Part shown: one piece after another, positions 24,576-32,538 of the stretch
Layout: each line of letters opens with the position of its first letter
Numbering within the stretch: the stretch's first letter is position 1
Source of the DNA: Synechococcales cyanobacterium S06
Lineage (GTDB): Bacteria > Cyanobacteriota > Cyanobacteriia > Cyanobacteriales > JAABRE01
Direction of reading: 5' to 3'
Length of the DNA stretch: 32,631 nucleotides
NCBI GenBank assembly: GCA_011391125.1
Contig: JAABRE010000055.1
Location: 1 to 32,631 of the forward strand
Notes under the pieces: generated by a model
Databases searched by the model: none
Told to the model about the DNA's origin: nothing
The model's input: only the letters and a program-made list of their open reading frames with translations
Position numbers and translations under genes: made by a program

Positions 24576-25490
24576 ATGAATAATTTTGATAAATTAATAA
24601 AAAATAAAGGACTGATCAATAGTGAAAATATCTTTTATTTCGGTTTAGGTTGGTCAGTTTTATCTTTATTATTTTTCCTCTTATATAGTATTACCGAACC
24701 TGGAAAAGAAACGTCTTTTTCCTATTTAATTGGTACATATATTTGGGAAATGATCGCATTTTTAGCTGCTGGTTTACTCTGTTTCAGAAATTGGTTAGCA
24801 CCCAATATTGCCAGTGGGAAACAAGTTTGGCAACTGATGGGAATCGGAATGAGCTTATTTTTTATTGGTGACATATTTTTTGGTATTTGGGAATTATTTT
24901 TAAAACTTGAACCTGATGTTTCACCGGCGGATTTTTTCTATTTAGGATTTTATATTTTTGTGACTTTGGGTATTCTTCTGGCCGTGTTACCCCGTCGTTT
25001 AAATCTCTCTTTAATTCAGTGGGGAATTATCGCTGGTATTGGGATTTTTGGTATTATTTTGGCGGTTTGGATTGCCATATTGTTACCCCAAAGTTTACCG
25101 GAAGTAGCTGAAAAAGCAAATGGTGCAGCATCGCAAATACCACAATGGCTCAAGGGTTTAGATAAGTTTTTGAGTAATTTTAGTGGTATTGTTAACTTTT
25201 TATACGTTATTTTTGATATTATTTTACTCATTTTGGCTTCCACTTTGTTGTTAGCTTTTTGGGGCGGAAAATTGTCCCAACCTTGGCGTATGATTGCTGG
25301 AGCTAGTTTCTTTTTGTATATTGCCGATATGTCCGTTCAATATACCTCGGCGACAGCTAAAATTTATGAAAGTGGTAATTTACTAGAAGTATGTTTTGTG
25401 TTTAGTGGGGTTTTATTTGCTCTTGGTGCAGCAAGGGAATACGATTTATCTTTAAGTAGTCGTTCAAGTCGAAGTAGAAGAAGGAGATGA
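24576..25490 (+). CDS. Multi-pass membrane protein of unknown function
   Basis: A 304-residue integral membrane protein with about eight hydrophobic segments (for example FYFGLGWSVLSLLFFLLYSI, GIFGIILAVWIAILLPQ, IVNFLYVIFDIILLILAS). Conserved-looking small motifs are FFIGDIFFGIWE, PSPADFFYLGFY-like (SPADFFYLGFY) and YIADMSVQY. The C-terminus is an Arg/Ser-rich cytoplasmic tail (SRSSRSRRRR). The pattern resembles the membrane modules that precede signalling domains in some cyanobacterial kinases and GGDEF proteins, but no catalytic domain follows, so the call stays unassigned. Heptamer repeats begin 38 bases after the stop and fill much of the gap to mgtE. Confidence 0.8.
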   Translation: MNNFDKLIKNKGLINSENIFYFGLGWSVLSLLFFLLYSITEPGKETSFSYLIGTYIWEMIAFLAAGLLCFRNWLAPNIASGKQVWQLMGIGMSLFFIGDIFFGIWELFLKLEPDVSPADFFYLGFYIFVTLGILLAVLPRRLNLSLIQWGIIAGIGIFGIILAVWIAILLPQSLPEVAEKANGAASQIPQWLKGLDKFLSNFSGIVNFLYVIFDIILLILASTLLLAFWGGKLSQPWRMIAGASFFLYIADMSVQYTSATAKIYESGNLLEVCFVFSGVLFALGAAREYDLSLSSRSSRSRRRR

Positions 25491-25706
25491 TCACAATTAA
25501 TAATTGGATTTTCCGGTTGCAAATGGCTAGTTGATAGTTGATAGTTGATAGTTGATAGTTGATAGTTGACAGTTGATAGTTGACAAATTGCAACAAAATC
25601 AATTCTATTTCCCAATTATTAATTGTTTTTTAATTATCAATTATTAATTATTAATTATTAATTATCACTTATCAATTATCACTTATCACTTATCACTTAC
25701 CTAAAT
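25491..25706. repeat. Two arrays of short repeats upstream of mgtE
   Basis: Eight TTGATAG or TTGACAG heptamers at about 25531-25584 are followed by AATTATT-type repeats (about 25640-25668) and CACTTATCA repeats (25667-25700), which end nine bases before the mgtE ATG. The mgtE promoter and ribosome binding site must lie in or upstream of these repeats, and no typical Shine-Dalgarno sequence is visible. Confidence 0.85.
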
Positions 25707-27077
25707 ATGAATTCTAATGTTAAACATACTGAATTAAGACAAATTATTCGTAGTCAATTACAAATATTGCTCGAACAAGAAAATTTGCCCGGAGCTAAAG
25801 CTTTATTAGTTCCTGTTCTACCTGTGGATATTGCTGAAGCGATCGAGGGGTTGCCTGAATCGATGCAGGTTATTGCTTTTCGTCTTTTATCTAAGGGAGA
25901 GGCGATCGAGGTTTATGAGCATTTAGATTCAACTGTCCAACAAGCTTTAATTGAGGAGTTTAAACGCCAAGAAGTAATTGATATTGTCGATAAAATGTCC
26001 CCCGATGACCGAGTTAGGTTATTTGATGAGTTACCCGCTAAAGTGGTTCGTCGTTTATTGGCCGAGTTAAGTGCTGAAGAACGCACCAAAACCAATTTAC
26101 TTTTAGGTTACGAGGAAGATACGGCCGGTCGGATTATGACTCCGGAATATATCGCTCTCAAGGAAAATTTGACGGTAACAGAAACCTTGGAGCGAATTCG
26201 TAATTTAGCGAAAGTTTCAGAAATTATCTATTATTTGTATGTGATTGATGCTTCTCGTTGTTTAAAAGGTATTGTTTCTTTACGAGATTTGGTGGTTTCT
26301 TCTCCTGAGAAAACTTTAGGGGAAATTATGACTAAAGATGTGGTTTCCGTTCATACGGATACGGATCAAGAACAAGTTGCTCGCATGATTCAACGATATG
26401 ATTTATTGGCCCTTCCCGTGGTGGATCGAGAAGAACGTTTAGTCGGGGTGGTGACGGTGGATGATGTGATTGATATTTTGGAACAAGAAGCAACGGAAGA
26501 TATTTATGCTTTAGGAGGGCTACAATCCGTCGGTGATAATTATTTTCAAACTAATTTATTAACCGTAGCTCGTCGTCGAGTAACTTGGTTATTTGTATTA
26601 TTAATTACGAATACTATGACTGCTAAAATTATCGATTCTCAGCATGAATTGTTGGAAGAAGTGGTAGTTTTGGCGGCTTTTATTCCGATGTTAACTGGTA
26701 CAGGAGGTAATGTGGGAGCGCAATCTTCTACTGTGGTTATTCGTGGTTTAAATACTGACGAAATGCGGGATTTAGGCCCTGGACAAGTGGTTTTTCGCGA
26801 GGCTTTAGCTGGTCTTTTATTAGGTACTATTTTAGGTACAGTGGCTACTATTTGGGCTTTTTGGTTACAAGGTAATTTTTCGGTAGCTTTATCGGTGGGT
26901 TGTAGTTTAGTGGCGATCGCCCTCTTGGCTTCGGTTGCTGGTTCTGGACTTCCTTTTATTTTTAAATCTTTTGGTTTAGATCCGGCCTTAATGTCAGCAC
27001 CTTTTATTACTACAGCAGTGGACGTTTTAGGTGTTTTAATATACTTTTATATTGCCAGAACTGTTTTAGGATTATAA
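25707..27077 (+). CDS. mgtE: Magnesium transporter MgtE
   Basis: Mg2+ channel with cytosolic Mg2+-sensing domains. The 456-residue protein has an MgtE_N helical domain (about 20-130; LPVDIAEAIEGLPE, MSPDDRVRLFDELPAKVVRRLLAEL), two CBS domains (about 140-265; AGRIMTPEYIALKE, ITKDV-like MTKDVVSVHTDTD, LPVVDREERLVGVVTVDDVIDIL) and five C-terminal membrane helices. The pore signature is AAFIPMLTGTGGNVGAQSST, followed by FREALAGLLLGTILG. The ATG is preceded by short repeats instead of a clear ribosome binding site. The WD40 gene begins 24 bases downstream. Confidence 0.96.
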   Translation: MNSNVKHTELRQIIRSQLQILLEQENLPGAKALLVPVLPVDIAEAIEGLPESMQVIAFRLLSKGEAIEVYEHLDSTVQQALIEEFKRQEVIDIVDKMSPDDRVRLFDELPAKVVRRLLAELSAEERTKTNLLLGYEEDTAGRIMTPEYIALKENLTVTETLERIRNLAKVSEIIYYLYVIDASRCLKGIVSLRDLVVSSPEKTLGEIMTKDVVSVHTDTDQEQVARMIQRYDLLALPVVDREERLVGVVTVDDVIDILEQEATEDIYALGGLQSVGDNYFQTNLLTVARRRVTWLFVLLITNTMTAKIIDSQHELLEEVVVLAAFIPMLTGTGGNVGAQSSTVVIRGLNTDEMRDLGPGQVVFREALAGLLLGTILGTVATIWAFWLQGNFSVALSVGCSLVAIALLASVAGSGLPFIFKSFGLDPALMSAPFITTAVDVLGVLIYFYIARTVLGL

Positions 27078-27101
27078 ACAATTGACAATTATCAATTATC
27101 C

Positions 27102-28595
27102 ATGATGAATAACCAATTTTATTGGCTTAATATTGCCGAATATCTATTAATAATAATTACCTTAATTACCCTAGTAATTTCCACTGCTTCTGGCAATTTA
27201 GCTACTCCTCTTTTATGTTTAACTTTAACGGTTTTACTAAATTTAATTAATCGTTTAGTAACGGAAAAACGTCAGCGTAATAAAATAAATTTAGGTTTGA
27301 AAAAAATTACCCAACGAGTGGAACAAATAGAGGAAATTATCCCAAACAAAGAAATTATTATGCCCCATTTTCCCGTGGAGCAATCTAATTCAGTAGAATT
27401 CATTACTTCCTATCAAGAATATTTAGAAAGTTTGGAAAAATCTTTAACAAATGTCGTTCAATATCTTAACAATTCGGCCTTTCTTTCAAGAATAGAATAC
27501 TTAGAAAGAATAACCACGGATTTAAGAACAGAAATTAACCATTTAACCCCGAATAAATCCGCTAATTTTGATTCAAAAATAACCGAAAAAGTCCCCGTTC
27601 AAGAAATACCAAATAAACCCCTGCCTTCCCGTCAAAATTGGCATTGTTTTAATACTATTTTCGCTCATAGTGAATCAGTTACCAGTTTAGCTTTAACCTT
27701 AGATGGTAAATTTTTAGCTAGTGGAAGTGCTGATAACAGCTTAAAAATTTGGTCCTTAAAAGATGGTAAATTAATTGATAGTATTATCGCTCATGAACAA
27801 GCTTTATTAAGTTTAGCTTTCACCAATTCTGAGAAGGAAAATTATTATTTAGCAACCGGTAGTTATGATCAAACTATTAATTTATGGACTTTAAATAAAG
27901 ACAAAAATCAAGCTATTTTTCTCAAAAATAGTCACACTTTAACCAATCATACCGGTTCTATTCATGCTTTGGCGATCGCCCCTCAAAAAAATATTCTGAT
28001 TAGTGCTAGTTATGACCAAAGTATCAAGCAATGGGATTTAACCACGGGTAAACTTTTGTGTAGTTCCTTTGATCCTTTAGGCGCAATTTATGCCCTAGCT
28101 TTACATCAACAAAGGGAAATAATTGCCAGTGCGGGAGCAGATGGAAGTATTAGTCTATGGCAATTGGGAAGGGGAGAAATGCTAGGTTTCTTATCTGGTA
28201 ACGTTTCCTCAGTGCAATCCTTGGCCATGAGTAGGGATGGTCAAATTTTGGCAGCGGGTTGTGTGGATGGAAATATCAGAATTTGGCAATTGACAGCAGA
28301 TATTTTTCAGTCTAAAATCGAACCTTTACCCAATCATGTCATTAAAGCACATTCTGGTCAAGTTACTGGTTTAGTTTTTAGTAATGATAGCCAAAATTTA
28401 TTTAGTAGTGGTGCTGATGGTAGGGTAAAAATTTGGCATTTACCTACTTTTTATAACGTGGGAATTCTAACAATTAATGAGCACGATGATGAGCATCATA
28501 ACAGAGTTTTTGCCATCGCTCTTAGTGCTGATGGAGAATTATTAAGTGTGGGAAGTATTGACGGTAAAATTACGATTTGGTTACGGGATAATTAA
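27102..28595 (+). CDS. WD40-repeat protein with N-terminal membrane segments
   Basis: A 497-residue protein. Two hydrophobic helices (about 9-30 and 34-50) are followed by a helical, possibly coiled-coil linker to residue about 170, then a seven-bladed WD40 propeller. Blades begin HSESVTSLALTLDGKFLASGSADNSLKIWSL-like and repeat with YYLATGSYDQTINLWTL, ILISASYDQSIKQWDL, IIASAGADGSISLWQL, ILAAGCVDGNIRIWQL, NLFSSGADGRVKIWHL and LLSVGSIDGKITIWL. It lies 24 bases after mgtE in the same direction, so the two are likely co-transcribed. Anchored WD40 propellers are common cyanobacterial scaffolds; the partner is unknown. A heptamer array starts at the base after its stop. Confidence 0.9.
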   Translation: MMNNQFYWLNIAEYLLIIITLITLVISTASGNLATPLLCLTLTVLLNLINRLVTEKRQRNKINLGLKKITQRVEQIEEIIPNKEIIMPHFPVEQSNSVEFITSYQEYLESLEKSLTNVVQYLNNSAFLSRIEYLERITTDLRTEINHLTPNKSANFDSKITEKVPVQEIPNKPLPSRQNWHCFNTIFAHSESVTSLALTLDGKFLASGSADNSLKIWSLKDGKLIDSIIAHEQALLSLAFTNSEKENYYLATGSYDQTINLWTLNKDKNQAIFLKNSHTLTNHTGSIHALAIAPQKNILISASYDQSIKQWDLTTGKLLCSSFDPLGAIYALALHQQREIIASAGADGSISLWQLGRGEMLGFLSGNVSSVQSLAMSRDGQILAAGCVDGNIRIWQLTADIFQSKIEPLPNHVIKAHSGQVTGLVFSNDSQNLFSSGADGRVKIWHLPTFYNVGILTINEHDDEHHNRVFAIALSADGELLSVGSIDGKITIWLRDN

Positions 28596-28637
28596 TAGTT
28601 GATAGTTGATAGTTGATAGTTGATAGTTGATAGTTGA
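28596..28637. repeat. Six perfect TAGTTGA heptamers abutting a stop codon
   Basis: Six identical copies of TAGTTGA begin at the first base after the WD40 TAA and end one base before a MITE-like element at 28638. Confidence 0.97.
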
Positions 28638-28738
28638 TATAGCAATCATAAATTAGTTGTAAAAATTATTTTCACCAAACCCTTACTGTAGAGACGTTGC
28701 ATGCAACGTCTCTACACAACGAACATAGGACTGCTATA
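28638..28738. mobile_element. 101-bp MITE-like element with TATAGCArTC termini and a palindromic core
   Basis: The left end TATAGCAATC (28638-28647) and right end GACTGCTATA (28729-28738) are inverted with 9 of 10 matches, and weaker pairing continues to about 23 bases. It contains a 30-bp perfect palindrome at 28687-28716 with half TGTAGAGACGTTGCA. It has no coding capacity. It ends four bases before the stop of the convergent Uma2 gene. Confidence 0.7.
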
Positions 28739-28742
28739 GTTT

Positions 28743-29384
28743 TTAGTTATTATCTTTGACATATTGACGGAATTTTTTTAAAGTTGAGGTTTCGCCGATT
28801 TCTAAACTTTCCTTAATTAACTGTGGTATTAAGTCTAAATTTAACCAAGGAAAAGTAGGACTTTGGTTAACTTTTTCATAATTTTCATCCTCATCTTTTA
28901 AGATAAATACTGTTAATTTATTGCCATTATAACGCCAGATTTCTGGTATTTTCATAGCTGCATAAATGGGGAATTTATTTAATGAACCACTGGTTATATC
29001 TATTTCTAAAACTAAGTCGGGAGCAGGATCAATTTCTAAGTCAATATTGCGTTTATTTCTTACCAAAGGTTCATTTTTGAGATAATAACAGGAATCAGGT
29101 TCTACTCCTTTTTGTTTTTTGTCTAATTTCAAAGTTAGTGAACCAAGTCTTTTAACATTTATATTTAATTCATCAACTATGACAAAAATCAAACTTTCAA
29201 TAAACCGATTATTGCTTTCATGTTCCCATAATGGACTCATAATCTCTAATTCTCCTGCTAAATAAGTTAAACGACTCCCTCTTTTATTACCTAAATCTTC
29301 GAGTAACCTATTGAAAGTTTCCCAAGAAATATTATTTAATAATACTCGATTTTCCGCTGCTTCTTTTGTTAATGTTGCTGTCAT
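28743..29384 (-). CDS. Uma2 family (DUF820) putative endonuclease
   Basis: A 213-residue member of the Uma2/DUF820 family, a PD-(D/E)XK-fold group highly expanded in cyanobacteria and of mostly unknown role. Seen are SWETFNRLLEDLGNKRGSRLTYLAGELEIMSPLWEHE, the strand segment GVEPDSCYYLKN and the core PAPDLVLEIDITS, which together give the acidic residues expected in the nuclease site; the following Lys-type position is less clear. The usual length of about 190-215 fits. AAGGAGA lies just upstream of the ATG on the minus strand (about 29391-29397). It is flanked on both sides by MITE-like elements. Nuclease activity is a family-based guess. Confidence 0.9.
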   Translation of the reverse strand: MTATLTKEAAENRVLLNNISWETFNRLLEDLGNKRGSRLTYLAGELEIMSPLWEHESNNRFIESLIFVIVDELNINVKRLGSLTLKLDKKQKGVEPDSCYYLKNEPLVRNKRNIDLEIDPAPDLVLEIDITSGSLNKFPIYAAMKIPEIWRYNGNKLTVFILKDEDENYEKVNQSPTFPWLNLDLIPQLIKESLEIGETSTLKKFRQYVKDNN

Positions 29385-29419
29385 ATTGATCTCCTTATTT
29401 AGTAATATTATTTTTAATT

Positions 29420-29524
29420 ATATAGCATTTTCATTTGACATTTTACCTCTCTTTCCCCCTCTCCCTTTGGGATGAGGGGGTAGGGGGTGAGGGGTATATA
29501 ACATTTAATCGGAAAATGCTATAT
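29420..29524. mobile_element. 105-bp MITE-like element with perfect 13-bp terminal inverted repeats
   Basis: ATATAGCATTTTC (29420-29432) and GAAAATGCTATAT (29512-29524) are perfect inverted copies. The middle holds a C/G-run repeat (about 29453-29495, with CCCCTCTCCC and GAGGGGGTAGGGGG runs). There is no coding capacity. It shares the TATAGCA start with the element at 28638-28738, so both may use the same transposase. Confidence 0.8.
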
Positions 29525-29586
29525 CAAAGTAATCTATATCTAAAAATCAGATTTCTGACAGAAATCTGATTCTTGAAACAGGGCAA

Positions 29587-32454
29587 TTAAACTAGGATAA
29601 TGTCGCTTGCTTTTAGGTTAAGATCATTACTTATAATGGCGATCTCCCTTTGTTGAAAACCACTTCCTGTACCGTCTTGATCGAAAAAGAGGGTATTAGT
29701 TGCGGAATTGAAAATAAAGCGATCGCCCTCATCTTTAGCCGCAGTTCCTAACACAAAACGATCAATTTGTAAAGCACCTGCGGTTAAATTGGTTAACTTA
29801 AAACCAGTGCGATTAATGTTAATTTTATCACCTTGGGCGCGGTTAAAATCGGTAATTGTATCCTTACCTTCAGTGGGTGATAGATAAACAAATGTATCTT
29901 GACCTTTACCTCCAGTAAGAGTATCAGTTCCTAATCCACCAGTTAAAACATCATTGCCTAAACCACCGGTTAAAACATCACTACCATTACTACCCGATAA
30001 CTCATTATTGCCTGCATTGCCTGTTAGTTTATTAGCCAAATTATTGCCCATTGCGGTTAAATTATCTGTACCTAATAGGCTCAGATTTTCCACATTTACA
30101 GGTAAAGTATAGCTAACAGAAGATTTAATCAGGTCAGTACCTTGAGCCGCTTTTTCTGTTACTTTGTCACCGATATTATCGACAATGTAAATGTCATTTC
30201 CTAAACCACCAATAAGGGAATCAATACCTAAACCACCCTTGAGGATATTATTACCACTGTTACCGGTGATCAGATTATTATTGGCGTTACCAGTACCGTT
30301 AATGTTAGCTGTACCTGTGAGGGTAAGGTTTTCAACACCAATTGTTAAGGCTTTTGTAATAGCGGAAACCACCGTATCACTAATAGTAACAACTCCCTGA
30401 CCATCGCCGATAGCAACATTAACTGGATTGCTGAGATTAACCTTAAAGGTTTCATCAGGTTCTGAGATGTCATTGTTAACAATAGGGATAGTGATAGTTT
30501 TGCTGGTTTCCCCTGGTTTAAAAGTTAAAGTACCAGTTTTGCTGGTGTAGTCACTTCCTGCCAGTGCCGTGCCGTCTTCTGTGTTATAGTTGACTTTGAT
30601 GGTTTGGGAACTACTTGAATTGATAGAAACGGTCAAAATAGCACTGGTGTTTTGCCCTTCAATTAATTGGACATCATTGATAGTTAAAACGCCTCTTTCA
30701 AAGGCCCCCAAGTCAATGGTAGTATTTTGAATCCTAGGATTACCCGCTAAATCAAAGGGGATTGGTTCAGTGGTATTCCCATCCTTATCTAAATCCGCCA
30801 TATCTTGAGGTAACGCACTGTTCTTACCGACATCAATAGCCGGCGAACCGTATTTTAACCGTAAATCCCCATTAGCAGCATTGACAAATAAGGGATTGCT
30901 GTCGAGGTTATGTCCACCATTAGTACCTAATGAACTATCCCAACTACCTCCACTGAATGCGTTTTGAATGAGACTATAAGTGATATATGGATTGCAGGGA
31001 TTGTAGAAGTCATTATTATGATTGCTAATTTGTCCCCAATACCTTGTCGTATTACCCCAAATTATTGTATTGCTTATTGTTGGCGATGAGCCGTAGCTGT
31101 TGAACATCCCACCGCCCTCGGAAGCCGAATTACCAGAGAAGGTGACATTGCTTATTGTTGGCGATGACTCGGTGCTGTTGTTCATCCCCCCACCGAAAAT
31201 GTTAGCGGAATTACCAGAGAAGGTGACATTGCTTATTGTTGGCGATGAGCCGTAGCTGTTGTACATCCCACCGCCATAGTTAGCCGAATTACCAGAAAAG
31301 GTGACATTGCTTATTGTTGGCGATGAATCGGAGTTGATCATCCCACCGCCATAGCTAGCCGAATTACCAGAGAAGGTGACATTGCTTATTGTTGGCGATG
31401 ATGATAAGTTGACCATCCCACCACCATAGTAAGTTGCGGAATTACCAGAGAAGGTAACATTGCTTATTGTTGGCGATGATGATAAGTTGACCATCCCACC
31501 GCCACCATCGCTTATTGATGGCGATGAATCAGTCAAAGATAATTTTTTACCTGCCGTGATCACCACCCCATCTAAAACTGCTGTACCATCAATGTTACTG
31601 TTTTTAACAATACTTTTCGCATTACTTCCCTGAATGTCTGAAACCTGTTCAGCAATGTTATTACCATCCGTGTTGGTATCATTCTTGTCAATATCGCCAC
31701 TGAGGATAGTTGGGTTAGTTGACCAGTTTCTTTGAGTTAAACTGGTTTCTGTACCGGCAAAACCACCATAAATAGCTACACCGTGTTTCATGATGAAGAA
31801 TTGACTGGTACTATTATCAGTTCTGCCAGTCCCTTCATCAGGGTAATAGACACCTTTTGCCACCCAAATCTGCTCTCCACGAACAGAAGAAGCGATCGCA
31901 TCAGTTAAGTATGGATAGGCTGTTGCCCAACTGCTACCATCTGGATTTATGGCGATACTATTAGCGTTAACATAGACGATCCCTGCCGACATTTTGATCG
32001 CCACTTCTTGACCTGCAATAGTAATAGTAGCGGAGTCATCTTCGGGGACCCTCACCCCCCCAACCCCCCTCTCCCGCAGGGTGAGGGGGGTTGGGGGGGT
32101 GAGGGTCAAATCAGCAAATACGGCACCTTCATCCCATATAGGATCAACGGTGTTAATTTGTGCGTCAATATAATGGCCGATTTCCTCTAAGATTACGCCC
32201 TCAATGGTGTAGGGTTGGGCATTATTTACGAATTCATCCGCTAAATAAATGGTGTTAGTTTGTTGAGAATAGCCACCATTAGCGTTACCTAAAATATCAC
32301 TACTGATTACTTCAATCTCTGGTAAATTGCTGAAGTCGCCGTTATCCCAATGGGTTAGGATTGAGTCGAGGAGGGGGCGATCGTAGTTGTCCCCGAAGGC
32401 GATCGTTAGGATTTGATCCCCCCCTACCCCCCTTAGTAAGCAGGGTGTTTTCAT
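29587..32454 (-). CDS. Large beta-helix/Calx-beta/RTX calcium-binding surface protein, N-terminus rewritten by repeats and an IS
   Basis: A probable secreted or surface protein of 955 residues. After the first 14 residues comes a region with FGDNYDRPLLDSILTHWDNGDF and VILEEIGHYIDAQIN, a degenerate zinc-protease-like segment. A right-handed beta-helix follows (about 150-560) with six GGGM-SSPTISNVTFSGNSA coils. Then come a Calx-beta domain (about 580-685; DGTALAGSDYTSKTGTLTF) and RTX nonapeptides (GGLGNDVLTGGLGTDTLTGGKGQDTF), ending in a C-terminal domain like those of type I-secreted proteins. There is no N-terminal signal peptide, which fits type I export. Residues near 120-140 (PPTPLTLRERGVGG) come from an in-frame palindrome. 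MKTPCLLRGVGG comes from a truncated repeat plus the adjacent insertion sequence, so the native start is probably lost. Confidence 0.85.
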   Translation of the reverse strand: MKTPCLLRGVGGDQILTIAFGDNYDRPLLDSILTHWDNGDFSNLPEIEVISSDILGNANGGYSQQTNTIYLADEFVNNAQPYTIEGVILEEIGHYIDAQINTVDPIWDEGAVFADLTLTPPTPLTLRERGVGGVRVPEDDSATITIAGQEVAIKMSAGIVYVNANSIAINPDGSSWATAYPYLTDAIASSVRGEQIWVAKGVYYPDEGTGRTDNSTSQFFIMKHGVAIYGGFAGTETSLTQRNWSTNPTILSGDIDKNDTNTDGNNIAEQVSDIQGSNAKSIVKNSNIDGTAVLDGVVITAGKKLSLTDSSPSISDGGGGMVNLSSSPTISNVTFSGNSATYYGGGMVNLSSSPTISNVTFSGNSASYGGGMINSDSSPTISNVTFSGNSANYGGGMYNSYGSSPTISNVTFSGNSANIFGGGMNNSTESSPTISNVTFSGNSASEGGGMFNSYGSSPTISNTIIWGNTTRYWGQISNHNNDFYNPCNPYITYSLIQNAFSGGSWDSSLGTNGGHNLDSNPLFVNAANGDLRLKYGSPAIDVGKNSALPQDMADLDKDGNTTEPIPFDLAGNPRIQNTTIDLGAFERGVLTINDVQLIEGQNTSAILTVSINSSSSQTIKVNYNTEDGTALAGSDYTSKTGTLTFKPGETSKTITIPIVNNDISEPDETFKVNLSNPVNVAIGDGQGVVTISDTVVSAITKALTIGVENLTLTGTANINGTGNANNNLITGNSGNNILKGGLGIDSLIGGLGNDIYIVDNIGDKVTEKAAQGTDLIKSSVSYTLPVNVENLSLLGTDNLTAMGNNLANKLTGNAGNNELSGSNGSDVLTGGLGNDVLTGGLGTDTLTGGKGQDTFVYLSPTEGKDTITDFNRAQGDKININRTGFKLTNLTAGALQIDRFVLGTAAKDEGDRFIFNSATNTLFFDQDGTGSGFQQREIAIISNDLNLKASDIILV
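31065..31530 (-). repeat. Tandem DNA repeats encoding beta-helix coils
   Basis: A unit of about 69-83 bases centred on GAAGGTGACATTGCTTATTG (read on the plus strand) recurs at about 31071, 31148, 31228, 31306, 31380, 31460 and, degenerate, 31508. Each encodes SSPTISNVTFSGNSA followed by a short variable GGGM coil. The near-identical nucleotide core points to recent duplication or gene conversion. Confidence 0.9.
32047..32107 (-). repeat. In-frame 61-base palindrome with perfect 25-bp arms
   Basis: The arms 32047-32071 and 32083-32107 are perfect inverted copies (they begin GACCCTCACC and end GGTGAGGGTC) around an 11-base loop. The element encodes LTPPTPLTLRERGVGG in the large surface protein and belongs to the C/G-run repeat family seen at 1052 and 16595. 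Confidence 0.95.
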
Positions 32455-32476
32455 TCTCGGGGGTAAAAAAAAATAT

Positions 32477-32519
32477 AATAGTGATCTTTTCTTGATAAAA
32501 TCAAAAAGATAACACTATT
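32477..32519 (+). promoter_or_regulatory. Hairpin in the insertion-sequence leader
   Basis: AATAGTGATCTTTT (32477-32490) pairs with AAAAGAT and CACTATT (32504-32519), leaving a two-base bulge. It lies 20 bases before the transposase ATG and could block read-through transcription or translation into the transposase. Confidence 0.4.
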
Positions 32520-32538
32520 TTTTTGATTTTCAAAAAAT

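Noticed and set aside
25364-25615. Two overlapping minus-strand frames with QLSTINY repeats
   Set aside because: They are translations of the TTGATAG heptamer array and the antisense of the membrane-protein gene.
30191-30400. Plus-strand frame rich in Pro and Leu
   Set aside because: It is the antisense of RTX repeats in the large surface-protein gene.
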